Assembly (NCBI RefSeq): GCF_024599795.1
Contig: NZ_CP102246.1
Coordinates: 62,001 to 126,000, forward strand
From: Enterobacter cloacae complex sp. R_G8
GTDB lineage: Bacteria; Pseudomonadota; Gammaproteobacteria; Enterobacterales; Enterobacteriaceae
Direction of reading: 5' to 3'
Length of the DNA: 64,000 nucleotides
Shown: piece after piece, positions 37,453 to 45,870 of the stretch
Layout of the letters: each line of letters starts with the position of its first letter
How positions within the stretch are numbered: the stretch's first letter is position 1
Translations under genes and position numbers: made by a program
Notes under the pieces: model-generated
What the model saw: only the letters and a program-made list of their open reading frames with translations
Told to the model about the DNA's origin: nothing
The model's database searches: none

Positions 37453-39948
37453 ATGAAATTGAAACAAAACAGGCTCTGTATGCTGGCTGTCTGCTCGCTT
37501 CTGCTTTCGCATAAATCGGGGGCGGTATCGTTTGATACCTCCCTGCTTGCTGGCGCATCCGGTGAGTCCGATCTGTCACGCTTTTACGAAAATAACGCCA
37601 TGCCAGCCGGCCCGCAGGAGATGGATATTTACGTCAACGGGGACTGGAAAGGACGCTATACGGTGACGTATGGCGAGCAACGCGATGACGCTCGCCTGGC
37701 GTGGAAAGATGCCATGATGCTGGGGATCAATACCAAAGCGATCCCGGCGCCCGCCATTGCCGATGGTCAGGTGCAACTGCACGATCTGGTTCAGGGTGGC
37801 GAAGTGAAAACGGACACCAGTACCCTGAGTCTGTCACTCACCGTGCCGCAGGCCGCCGTCTTACGGACCGAAGAGGGGTATGTTGCCCCTCAGTTCTGGG
37901 ACGAAGGGATCCCGGCGCTGATGCTCTCCTGGAACACCACCTGGTACAACACGCGGACAAAAGGCTCAGCCAAAGAGACCAACGACGATTTTTATGCCGG
38001 ACTCGATTCCGGCGCCAACCTGCTGGGCTGGCAGTTTCGCGACAGCAGCACCTGGCGCAAATCCGCCAGTGGTGACAGCAGCTGGCAGAATAACACCCGC
38101 TACCTGCGCCGCCCGCTGGCGGCGCTGAAATCCAACCTGACGCTGGGCGACTTTTATATTCCGGGCGATCTGTTTGATTCCCTTCGCGTGCGCGGCGTGT
38201 CGCTGGCGTCCGATATGAAAATGCGCCCCAACTCACAGCAAGGCTTTTCGCCGGTGGTACACGGCGTGGCGCGCACTAACGCCCTGGTGAAGGTGATTCA
38301 GAACGGTAACGTCATCTATCAGGAGAACGTTCCGCCGGGCCAGTTCACCCTCGACAGCATTCAGCCAACCGGGTCGGCCGGCGATCTGCTGGTGGTGGTG
38401 CGTGAAGCCGACGGTTCACAGCAATCGTTCACGGTGCCCTTCTCTGCCGTACCGGGCATGCTTAAAGAGGGCGTGAGCGAGTACAGCGTGGTGGCGGGGA
38501 AAGTCCATCAAAACACCCTTGAGGCGGATCCGGCGTTCCTGCAGGCCACGCTGCGCTATGGCTTTAATAACCTGATAACCGGTTATACCGGCACGATCGT
38601 GAGCGATAATTATCAGGCGGGGCTTATCGGCACCGGCTGGAATTTGCCGTTCGGCGCAGTATCTGTGGATGTTACCCACGCGAAAACCACCCTGCAGGAC
38701 AGAACCGACAGCGGCCAAAGCTTTCGCGTGTCGTACAGTAAATTTATCGATACCACGGCCACCAACTTCACGCTGGCGGCCTACCGTTATTCCACTAAGG
38801 GCTATTACAGCTTTAGCGATGCGCTCTACTCCCGGGAAGGGTATCAGCGCCTGAAAGCGCAGTATGACGAGTATGAGGATCGCTTCGGGGTCGCCCCGGA
38901 GATGACGATGAGCACCTGGGATGCCCTGCGCGCCGCGCAACCTAAAAATACCTTCACCCTTAACCTGAACCAGCGTCTGCTCAATAACTGGGGCACGGTG
39001 TTTATCTCTGGTACACAACGCGACTACTGGAATTCCAGCCAAACCTCCCGCGAATATCAGGCCGGCTACTCCAACGCCATCGGCCGGGCCAGCTATACCG
39101 TCTCCGCCAGCCGGGTGCGCAACAGCGAGCGTGAAGAAGAGACGCGTTTTTACCTCTCCCTCAGCCTGCCGTTCTCGCTGTTTGATAACAACGCGTGGAT
39201 CACCTCCAGCCTGACGGCCAGCGACTCGCATTATGAGCAGAGCAATATCAGCATGAGCGGCAACGCGCTGGCGTCGAACCGCCTGAGCTATACGCTCTCC
39301 GGCAGCAACACGCGGGGCGGAAACAACACCGCCAGCGTGAACACCGCATACCGTGCAAACTTCGCCACGCTGGGCGGCTCATACAGTGAATCCTCCGACT
39401 ACCGCCAGACAGGGCTGAACGGGCGTGGCAGCCTGGTGGCCGTGCCGTGGCATCTGCTTGCCTCCAACGAAACCGGCAGCACCATGACCATTGTCGATGC
39501 GCCGCAGGCGGAAGGGCTGATGGTCAATGGCGACGAAAGTATCGTGACCAACCGTGATGGCGTGGCGCTGGTGCCTTATGCCACGCCGTACCGTAAAAAC
39601 GCCATCACGTTGTCCGAAACAGCGAACAGCCGCGGGGCGGAAGTGCTGGGTAACATCGCCAATGTCGCCCCTTACGATGGCGCGGTGAATTACATCCGCT
39701 TCGAAACCGACCCGCGCCAGTCCTGGATGCTGCGCGCCACCCGCCCCGACGGGGCGCCACTGCCGTTTGGTACCGACGTGCTGAACGAGCGCGGCGAGTC
39801 GGTGGGTTATGTTGGCCAGGCCAGCGTACTCTACATCCGCGCGGAACACCCGCCACGCGTGCTTAACGTCCATTTACGTGGCGGAAACTGCACTATCGCC
39901 ACGCCGGCGTGGGGACTGGAAAGCCCGTCCTCTGTTTGCCATAACTAA
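37453..39948 (+). CDS. Fimbrial outer membrane usher, second operon
   Basis: An 831-residue FimD-type usher with a signal peptide of about 24 residues ending SGA. Motifs in order: SFDTSLLAGASGESDLSRFY at the usher N-domain, GPQEMDIYVNGDWKG, GVARTNALVKVIQNGNVIYQ and VPPGQFTLDSIQPTGSAGDL in the plug region, YRYSTKGYYSFSDALY in the barrel, and PYATPYRKNAITL near the end with terminal paired Cys. It exports the second fimbria. The adhesin gene follows after 12 bp. Confidence 0.92.
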   Translation: MKLKQNRLCMLAVCSLLLSHKSGAVSFDTSLLAGASGESDLSRFYENNAMPAGPQEMDIYVNGDWKGRYTVTYGEQRDDARLAWKDAMMLGINTKAIPAPAIADGQVQLHDLVQGGEVKTDTSTLSLSLTVPQAAVLRTEEGYVAPQFWDEGIPALMLSWNTTWYNTRTKGSAKETNDDFYAGLDSGANLLGWQFRDSSTWRKSASGDSSWQNNTRYLRRPLAALKSNLTLGDFYIPGDLFDSLRVRGVSLASDMKMRPNSQQGFSPVVHGVARTNALVKVIQNGNVIYQENVPPGQFTLDSIQPTGSAGDLLVVVREADGSQQSFTVPFSAVPGMLKEGVSEYSVVAGKVHQNTLEADPAFLQATLRYGFNNLITGYTGTIVSDNYQAGLIGTGWNLPFGAVSVDVTHAKTTLQDRTDSGQSFRVSYSKFIDTTATNFTLAAYRYSTKGYYSFSDALYSREGYQRLKAQYDEYEDRFGVAPEMTMSTWDALRAAQPKNTFTLNLNQRLLNNWGTVFISGTQRDYWNSSQTSREYQAGYSNAIGRASYTVSASRVRNSEREEETRFYLSLSLPFSLFDNNAWITSSLTASDSHYEQSNISMSGNALASNRLSYTLSGSNTRGGNNTASVNTAYRANFATLGGSYSESSDYRQTGLNGRGSLVAVPWHLLASNETGSTMTIVDAPQAEGLMVNGDESIVTNRDGVALVPYATPYRKNAITLSETANSRGAEVLGNIANVAPYDGAVNYIRFETDPRQSWMLRATRPDGAPLPFGTDVLNERGESVGYVGQASVLYIRAEHPPRVLNVHLRGGNCTIATPAWGLESPSSVCHN

Positions 39949-39960
39949 CGGAACATCAAC

Positions 39961-41025
39961 ATGATACGGTTACTGACCTTTCTGTTTCTCGCCTGCGTCA
40001 GCGGGGCAAGCTATGCCACCTGTTCCGGGGGCAGTATTTCCTATGGGCCGCCGATCAGCGTCGATCTGTCGGATAAGCTGACGCCCGCCACGCCGACCTG
40101 GACCGGGAGCTTCAGCACCCAGTACAGCGGCTCGTTTAACTGCTCAACCGGCAACAGCGAGTTTTCTTACACGCCGATCCTCTCGACCGACAGTAAGTAC
40201 GCCACCATTCTGGGCTTCAGTAATGACAAATATAGGGTGCGGGCGGAGATCACCAGCACGCATCCCAACAAGACGCTCGCCACGGGCGGTAACCATACGG
40301 CCTCTGAACTGAATACGCCGTTTACCGTGCGCTTTACGCTGGTTAGCCAGAGTGGCACCACGCTCACCGGCGACACCGCGACCATGAGCGATGTGCTGTT
40401 CGTCAGTGACATGAGCGGCATGTCGTTCTGGGAGATCATCACCTGGCCGATAAACCAGCTGGTGAAAATCGTGCAGTGGCTGTTTAACGGCTTTAAGTGG
40501 CCATACGATAACCGGGATATGTTTGGCCAGCCGATGACCATCAAATATGCGCCGAAGCTGACCACCTGCTCTTTCGACAACGCGGGGCTGACGGTTCATT
40601 TGCCCACGCTCGGCATCCCTCAGTTGAGCGCCTCCGCGCAGCCAGGGCTGACTCCCTTTACGCTCAACATGAGCTGCCAGAATCTGGGGACGAACGGGAC
40701 GTCTGACCGGGCAATTGAGATGTTCCTCTCCAGCACCCAACTGTTGTCGACCGACAGTTCCGTACTGGTCGACACCAGCAGTGGGGCCGCACAGGGCGTG
40801 GGGCTGCGGTTGTTTAAGCGGGATAACCCGCAACAGCCGGTCGTCTTCTCGACCTCCACCACCAGCCGCGGGAATGCCACGCTGCTGTTCAACGTGGCGG
40901 CGGGCGGTGCACTCAGTAAGACGTTCACCCTGCCCATGGCGGCGTCCTATTATGTCTGGGCACCGGCGAAGGTCAGCCAGGGTAAGCTCAATACGACGGC
41001 GACGCTGAATATTATCTACCCCTGA
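39961..41025 (+). CDS. Putative two-domain tip adhesin, second operon
   Basis: A 354-residue protein with a signal peptide ending YAT (about residue 19 or 20). The N-terminal 180 residues are unique and probably bind the receptor; a Cys pair is likely between CSGG and FNCSTG. A striking Trp-rich amphipathic segment (residues about 150-185, with WEIITWPINQLVKIVQWLF) lies before the pilin domain. The C-terminal domain has TTCSFDNAGLTVHLPTL, NMSCQNLG, VGLRLFKRDN and a terminal ATLNIIYP. No sequence similarity to the first adhesin is evident beyond the pilin domain. Confidence 0.82.
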   Translation: MIRLLTFLFLACVSGASYATCSGGSISYGPPISVDLSDKLTPATPTWTGSFSTQYSGSFNCSTGNSEFSYTPILSTDSKYATILGFSNDKYRVRAEITSTHPNKTLATGGNHTASELNTPFTVRFTLVSQSGTTLTGDTATMSDVLFVSDMSGMSFWEIITWPINQLVKIVQWLFNGFKWPYDNRDMFGQPMTIKYAPKLTTCSFDNAGLTVHLPTLGIPQLSASAQPGLTPFTLNMSCQNLGTNGTSDRAIEMFLSSTQLLSTDSSVLVDTSSGAAQGVGLRLFKRDNPQQPVVFSTSTTSRGNATLLFNVAAGGALSKTFTLPMAASYYVWAPAKVSQGKLNTTATLNIIYP

Positions 41026-41066
41026 TGCACGTACGCCGGGACGCTGTCGTTCCGGCGAATCGACGC

Positions 41067-41732
41067 TCAACTCCCGATCCTGCCCGCCATCTGCAGATAC
41101 TTGATGAGTTCACTGTGGTTGGCGAGATTGAGTTTCTTCATCGCATTGTGCTTTTGGGTGGCGATGGTACTGGCCGAGCGGCTTCGCAGCTGGGCAATTT
41201 CGGTCACGGTGTAGCCTTCCACAATCAGGTGCAGCACCTCCCACTCCCGGGCGGAAAGCACCGAACGCGAGCGCGCACCGGCGCGCATCATCCCCTTCAG
41301 ATACGATGAGACTCGCGGCTTAGCCTCCCCGGCCTTCAGCAGCGTCTGTAATTCTCTTTTCAGCTCCCCGGGCTCGTCCTGCAGAGAAAGGGTCAGATCG
41401 TATTTCATCTCCAGCACTTTTTTTAATAATCCGTACTGCAATTCCGGAACAAAAAGCACACGTTTTACGTTATATGTTTGGCATAATATATTGAGTCTGC
41501 TACTGGTTTGCGCTCCCCATGATTTATGGTTAAACAGATAACTGAACTCGGCGATGACAATATCAACCTGACGTTCAGTAATCGCATCAAAGAGCTGCTC
41601 CGTTGATTCTACAATTGCTATTTGCAGGGAATATCCAGGCAGTATTTTACGCAGGGCATCACTTATCATCTCCTGCAGAATATTGATTCTGTAAAACACA
41701 ATGATCCTGACGGTGAATTCAGTACACATCAT
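41067..41732 (-). CDS. LuxR/FixJ-type regulator near the second fimbrial operon
   Basis: A 221-residue protein (ATG at 41732 or 41729; no strong ribosome site at either). The C-terminal domain is a clear LuxR helix-turn-helix: LSAREWEVLHLIVEGYTVTEIAQ and SRSASTIATQKHNAMKKLNL. The N-terminal part is receiver-like (IIVFYRINILQEMISDALR), but the phospho-site strand reads VDIVIAEFS with no Asp at the end, so phosphorylation is doubtful. It is convergent with the adhesin gene and divergent from another LuxR-type gene. Confidence 0.8.
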   Translation of the reverse strand: MMCTEFTVRIIVFYRINILQEMISDALRKILPGYSLQIAIVESTEQLFDAITERQVDIVIAEFSYLFNHKSWGAQTSSRLNILCQTYNVKRVLFVPELQYGLLKKVLEMKYDLTLSLQDEPGELKRELQTLLKAGEAKPRVSSYLKGMMRAGARSRSVLSAREWEVLHLIVEGYTVTEIAQLRSRSASTIATQKHNAMKKLNLANHSELIKYLQMAGRIGS

Positions 41733-42169
41733 ATTATTTCATTATTAACACGAATAAAGGAGGGTGATAGTAGTGTAATAAAATCGCACTCACAACTTAT
41801 TCCCGCCAGGATTTTAACGGCCAGGCTGCTAAAAATCCGGCGTGGGACACGTTTAACGCCAGGAAAAGCACAAAAAATCGTCCTGAAAACGTCAAAAAAA
41901 GAGCACTTTGCCCAGAGCAAACCTTATCAGACGGGGTTTTTCAGCATAAAAATCCAATGCTAATGTTATAAGAAGATTAAAAACATTACTTCCAGCATTA
42001 AAATATTTTTTGAATTTTATCTTTCGCCAATAAAAGGGATTGGCTTTACGGGATGCATTCTCCTGACATACATTTTACGTATCGTCTCACCACGACTTTA
42101 TGAGTGACCACGCATTTAAAATTACTGCTTTTCTTACACGGACGGGTGCTCAACTTAAGGAGAATGACC
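41733..42169. promoter_or_regulatory. Divergent AT-rich region between two LuxR-type genes
   Basis: About 437 bp without a convincing gene. Several short open frames exist, but none has a ribosome site or family match. It probably carries the promoters of both divergent regulators. No clear operator palindrome was found by eye. Confidence 0.4.
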
Positions 42170-42781
42170 ATGAAAGAAACAATACAAGTGGCCGTTATTG
42201 ACAGTTGTGAGTTCACAATGATTGGCCTGCAATATCTTGGCAACCGTGAACCTGACGCGCATCGTGATGTTATTTTCCATGGATTCAGCAATATTGAAGA
42301 CTTTCTCCTCAGCGAACGTACCTGGGATATCGTTATTTATGATCCGCTGAATATCGGCAGTTTTATGATTACGCCAAATGAAGATATTCTGCGTATTAAA
42401 GAAAAGCAGCCAAAGGCGAGGATCTACATCTATTCGTTATCCGTCGGTTTTCTGAAGTTTGCGCATGTGGATGGGGTCATCAATAAGCGCGTTTCGCTGG
42501 GTGATATCAAGGCGATGTGGCAAATCCTGATGAGCCAGACGCCAAAAGCGTTAAACCACTACAACGTGAGCATTACAACACGGCAGCGTCCTGCAAGGCT
42601 CTCCAATGAGGAAGCCAGCGTGTTGCGGGGTTACTCATGTAACCTGAAAACCAAGCAAATTGCCCGCCAGTTAGGCTGCAACGTCAGGCTGGTTTACTTT
42701 TACAAAAACAACGCCATGAATAAACTCAAGGCCGTCCGGGGCCCTTCGTTCTATCAGAGTATCCGCTGGATATTGAATTGA
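42170..42781 (+). CDS. LuxR-type regulator upstream of the EAL gene
   Basis: The protein is 203 residues from the ATG at 42170; AAGGAG lies about 8 bp before it, too close to the alternative ATG at 42164. The receiver-like N-terminus (VAVIDSCEFTMIGLQYL, DIVIYDPLN) keeps an Asp at the expected phospho-site, unlike the two other LuxR-type proteins near the fimbriae. The C-terminal helix-turn-helix is LSNEEASVLRGYSCNLKTKQIARQ and VRLVYFYKNNAMNKLKAV. A terminator follows 27 bp after the stop. Confidence 0.75.
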   Translation: MKETIQVAVIDSCEFTMIGLQYLGNREPDAHRDVIFHGFSNIEDFLLSERTWDIVIYDPLNIGSFMITPNEDILRIKEKQPKARIYIYSLSVGFLKFAHVDGVINKRVSLGDIKAMWQILMSQTPKALNHYNVSITTRQRPARLSNEEASVLRGYSCNLKTKQIARQLGCNVRLVYFYKNNAMNKLKAVRGPSFYQSIRWILN

Positions 42782-42808
42782 CTCTTCGACCGTGTGTCGT
42801 TTGCCTTT

Positions 42809-42836
42809 GTTCCCGTGTCCGCGGGAACCTTTTTTT
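42809..42836 (+). terminator. Rho-independent terminator after the LuxR-type gene
   Basis: GTTCCCG (42809-42815) and CGGGAAC (42822-42828) form a 7-bp stem with a 6-nt loop followed by C and seven T. The EAL gene starts only 14 bp later, so it must depend on read-through or on an undetected promoter. Confidence 0.85.
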
Positions 42837-42850
42837 CTGCAGGTCTCGTC

Positions 42851-43531
42851 ATGTACACCGTCCTTCCCTCTCCCATGCTGCATACCATTACCGGACTGCG
42901 GTTTCAGCCTTTAGTCGATTTTCATTCCGGCCAGGCCGTGGCGCATGAGGTGCTGGTAGAGATCCACAACGTGAATCTTGACGTACTCTTCGCTTCGCTC
43001 CCAACCCGCTGTGCGCTGCAAATCTTTTTCTGGCAGGCCAACACGCTGTTGCAGATGCCGGACAAAGGCCAGTACTGGCTTAATCTCCCGGCAGACCAGC
43101 TGCTTGATGTCAAAGCCATCGGGCTGTTGCTTGCGCTACGACACCAGCAACGCTTAACGATAGAAATTCAGGATCCGTTAACCCTGATCCGCATGAGTGC
43201 CACTGAGCAACGCCGCATCCATCACGCGCTGCTTCAGCTAAAAGCGGCTGGCTGGAAAATCTGGCTGGATGATCTGACTCAGGATCTGGCGGATGACTAT
43301 GCGCGTCTTGCCCTGCCGGTAGACGGCATTAAACTTGACCGCTCAGAGCTGAACACCCCTGCCCGGTTTGACGCATTGGTGCGCTTCGTCAGAGAGAAGA
43401 TTGCCCGCGCTGTCGTCGTAGAAGGGATTGAGACCGCGCAGGACTTACAGCGAGCCTGCGCGTCGGGGGCACGGTTTGGCCAGGGCTTTCTCTGGCCGGA
43501 AAGCCGGATAGACGCCAGCGTGACGGCGTAA
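42851..43531 (+). CDS. Stand-alone EAL-domain protein, motif partly degenerate
   Basis: The protein is 226 residues from the ATG at 42851; a GTG at 42794 is rejected because the terminator would then lie within the gene. The domain is a c-di-GMP phosphodiesterase fold: the EAL motif is changed to EVL (AHEVLVEI), with NLPADQL, TIEIQDP, WLDDLTQD (in place of DDFG.G), IKLDRSE, VVVEGIET and GQGFLWP. The glutamates and Lys are mostly present, but the DDFG motif change makes activity uncertain. Degenerate EAL proteins can act as regulators by protein contact. Its place at the end of the fimbrial regulator cluster suggests control of adhesion. Confidence 0.8.
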   Translation: MYTVLPSPMLHTITGLRFQPLVDFHSGQAVAHEVLVEIHNVNLDVLFASLPTRCALQIFFWQANTLLQMPDKGQYWLNLPADQLLDVKAIGLLLALRHQQRLTIEIQDPLTLIRMSATEQRRIHHALLQLKAAGWKIWLDDLTQDLADDYARLALPVDGIKLDRSELNTPARFDALVRFVREKIARAVVVEGIETAQDLQRACASGARFGQGFLWPESRIDASVTA

Positions 43532-43543
43532 ATTGCGCTGGCA

Positions 43544-44344
43544 TTACCAGCCCGGTACCGCCCCTCCGTTAAAGATCGTCTCCGCCGCCTTCGCCACCTC
43601 CGGTGACTGATAGGACTGGATAAATTCCTTTACGTTCTCTGCGTCTTTATTGTCTTCGCGCGTCACCACGATGTTCACGTACGGCGAGTTTTTATCTTCG
43701 ATAAAGACGCTGTCGTGCACCGGGGAAAGCCCGGTTTGCTGGATATAGGTGGTGCTGATGATGGCTACATCCACTTTGGGGTCATCCAGTACGCGCGGTA
43801 GCTGCGCCCCTTCCAGCTCCATAATGTTCAGCTTTTTCGGGTTGGCGGTGATATCCAGCGCGGTTGGCAACAGACCCACGCCCGGTTTCAGGGTAATCAG
43901 CTTCTCTTTTTGCAGCAGGAGCAGCGCGCGACCGAGGTTGGTGGGGTCATTAGGGATGGCAATGGTCGCCCCGTCTTTCAGGTCAGACACGGATTTGATT
44001 TTGCGGGAATAACCGGCCATCGGGAAGACGAAGGTATTCGCCACGGCAACCAGTTTGTAGTTATGCGCCTTGTTATCTTCTGCGAGGAACGGACGATGCT
44101 GGAAGACATTCGCATCCAGTTCTCCCTGGTTGGTGGCATCGTTGGGCAGCAGCGAACCGCTAAACCCGACCAGCTCCACATCCAGACCGTATTTCTCTTT
44201 TGCCACTTTTTTGGCGACTTCAGCCACATCCTGCTCTGCGCCGTTGATCACGCCGACTTTAATGTGTTTGGCATCGCTGCCACGTTGATCGCATCCTGCC
44301 AGCAGCAGACCCGCGAGAACCAGAGCACCCAATCGAAGTTTCAC
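43544..44344 (-). CDS. nlpA: NlpA lipoprotein (MetQ-like)
   Basis: The protein is 266 residues from a GTG at 44344, which gives a lipoprotein signal with lipobox LLAGC (Cys18); AAAGGA lies upstream, and the longer frame to 44422 would bury the signal. HIKVGVINGAEQDVAEVAKKVAKEKYGLDVELV, quoted in part as KVGVINGAEQDVAEVA, SPYVN-VVTREDNKDAENVKEF and NGGAVPGW are nearly identical to E. coli NlpA. It is an inner-membrane lipoprotein of the methionine-binding family with a minor role in methionine uptake and vesicle formation. Synteny with yicS, yicL and nepI supports it. Confidence 0.92.
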   Translation of the reverse strand: MKLRLGALVLAGLLLAGCDQRGSDAKHIKVGVINGAEQDVAEVAKKVAKEKYGLDVELVGFSGSLLPNDATNQGELDANVFQHRPFLAEDNKAHNYKLVAVANTFVFPMAGYSRKIKSVSDLKDGATIAIPNDPTNLGRALLLLQKEKLITLKPGVGLLPTALDITANPKKLNIMELEGAQLPRVLDDPKVDVAIISTTYIQQTGLSPVHDSVFIEDKNSPYVNIVVTREDNKDAENVKEFIQSYQSPEVAKAAETIFNGGAVPGW

Positions 44345-44450
44345 AAGACCTATCCTTTTGATGAACGTTTCACTGACTATATCGGCAACGAGGCGGTGAA
44401 ATAAAAAACGAAAAGGAATCAATAAGAAGGATAGGTTATATGCGGTCTAT

Positions 44451-44526
44451 TGCCGGGTGACGCTGCGCTTACCCGGCCTAACTGACGGAGGACGTGTAGG
44501 CCCGGTAAGCGTAGCGCCACCGGGCG
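44451..44526. repeat. REP/BIME element (two inverted units)
   Basis: GCCGGGTGACGCTGCGCTTA with CCCGGCCT and, inverted, AGGCCCGGTAAGCGTAGCGCC with ACCGGGCG are the classical enterobacterial REP units facing each other across about 15 bp. It lies between the stops and starts of two minus-strand genes and would stabilise mRNA or stop transcripts. Confidence 0.9.
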
Positions 44527-44549
44527 ATGAATCTTGATGCTTGCCGGAC

Positions 44550-44969
44550 TTAAAGCGCTTTCGCCAGATAATGACGCTGCATCCCCGGATACGGATAATC
44601 CTGCAAAGACATCTGCAGCTGGTACCCCTGCTTTTCATAAAATGGACGCGCCTGGAAGCTGACCGTGTCCACCAGCGCATGCGTACAGCCTTTACGTCTG
44701 GCTTCTTCTTCCGCCGTTTTGATAAGCTGGCTGCCCACGCCGGTTCCCCGCACGGTATCGCTCACCCAGAGATAATCAATATTCAGCCATTCCCCTTTTC
44801 GTACGCCGATTAATCCCCCCAGCATGATGCCCTTTTCGTCTCGCATGTAAACGCCAATATCACCACTGAAGTTCGTCATATCTAAAAACTGGGCGTTGTA
44901 AGCTCTTAACCCTACAAATAACTCTTCTTTTTCTGCGGGTGTGACTTTTTCTGTTATGCTCAGGTGCAT
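44550..44969 (-). CDS. GNAT-family N-acetyltransferase
   Basis: The protein is 139 residues from the ATG at 44969, with AAGGAG ahead; a frame to 45008 lacks a ribosome site. The acetyl-CoA motif is [21 protein letters not shown], with [10 protein letters not shown] before it and the C-terminal [17 protein letters not shown]. This resembles small enteric GNATs of unknown substrate. Single gene between nlpA and the efflux regulator. Confidence 0.8.
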   Translation of the reverse strand: MHLSITEKVTPAEKEELFVGLRAYNAQFLDMTNFSGDIGVYMRDEKGIMLGGLIGVRKGEWLNIDYLWVSDTVRGTGVGSQLIKTAEEEARRKGCTHALVDTVSFQARPFYEKQGYQLQMSLQDYPYPGMQRHYLAKAL

Positions 44970-45090
44970 ATTTTTCTCCTTATTTTCCACGCAATCTGAA
45001 TATCTCACAGGTTAAGCTTCATAAAAACTCCTTATTTCCTCCATTTTTTTCATCCAGAAATATTCATTCAATATGTAAATAAAAAAAGCC

Positions 45091-45135
45091 TTTCCAAAAG
45101 GTGCTCAAAACGTATAATGAGAACGATCATTCTCA
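45091..45135 (+). promoter_or_regulatory. Promoter and palindromic operator of the TetR gene
   Basis: TTTCCA (45091-45096) and TATAAT (45113-45118) are 16 bp apart, a good sigma-70 promoter. A near-palindrome TGAGAACGATCATTCTCA (45118-45135; arms TGAGAA/TTCTCA) overlaps the transcription start, 21 bp before the ATG. This is a probable autoregulatory TetR operator. The sequence also loosely resembles a Fur box, so iron control is a less likely alternative. Confidence 0.6.
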
Positions 45136-45155
45136 CTTTTACCCGGTAATCGACG

Positions 45156-45725
45156 ATGAGCACAAAACTGGAAGAACGGCAGAAACAACGTCAGGACGAG
45201 ATCATTACCGCCGCGCGCCGCTGCTTTCGCGCCAGCGGATTTCATGCGGCCAGTATGTCGCAAATCGCCAGCGAGGCGAAGCTCAGCGTCGGGCAAATTT
45301 ACCGTTATTTCAGTAACAAAGACGCGATTATTGAAGAGATGATCCGCCGGATTATCGATTCCCGTATCGAGGGAATGCAGGACAAAACGGTGGTGGAAGG
45401 CATGCCGCAGGCGCTCGCCTGGCGTCAGACGATTAACGAAGACGACGATGCGCTGATGCTCGAGATGTCCGCCGAGGCGACGCGTAATCCGCAGGTGGCC
45501 GCCATGTTAACCGCGGCCGAGGCTCGTATGTTTAGCAACGCCTGTGCGCACCTGAAAAAGCAGTTTCCTCATTTAAGTGATGAACATATTCGCTGCTGCG
45601 TGGAGATTACCGCCGTAATGATCGAGGGCACCATTTACCGTCGGCTTACGCCATTAAATGTGCCGTCAGAACAATTAGCGCCGATTTATCAGAATATTTT
45701 AAATATGCTTTTCACTGCAAAGTAA
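45156..45725 (+). CDS. TetR-family regulator of the RND pump
   Basis: A 189-residue protein. The N-terminal helix-turn-helix is IITAARRCFRASGFHAASMSQIASEAKLS followed by VGQIYRYFSNKDAIIEEMI (standard TetR pattern, shown in part). The C-terminal ligand domain has ALMLEMSAEATRNPQVA and CVEITAVMIEGTIYRRL. It lies 145 bp upstream of and on the same strand as the three pump genes, the usual place for a local efflux repressor (eefR-like). A palindrome at 45118-45135 is its likely operator. Confidence 0.85.
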   Translation: MSTKLEERQKQRQDEIITAARRCFRASGFHAASMSQIASEAKLSVGQIYRYFSNKDAIIEEMIRRIIDSRIEGMQDKTVVEGMPQALAWRQTINEDDDALMLEMSAEATRNPQVAAMLTAAEARMFSNACAHLKKQFPHLSDEHIRCCVEITAVMIEGTIYRRLTPLNVPSEQLAPIYQNILNMLFTAK

Positions 45726-45870
45726 TCGCATGTGAATAATTAACGGGAACAGGTAATTTCCCGGTTTACCATTTCTGGCTCAGCCAGAGATGCGGTATCG
45801 CTGTGCCTTTAAAACGCCCTCCTCCTTGTTAAGCCATTAACAGGGCGGGCATCGTTCACCCTGGAAAAAG

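Noticed and set aside
42794..42850. GTG-started N-terminal extension of the EAL protein
   Set aside because: It would place a Rho-independent terminator inside the coding region and has no ribosome site.
45118..45135. Fur box upstream of the TetR gene
   Set aside because: The palindrome has an even centre and arms TGAGAA/TTCTCA; position at the tetR start fits autoregulation better and no iron gene is nearby.
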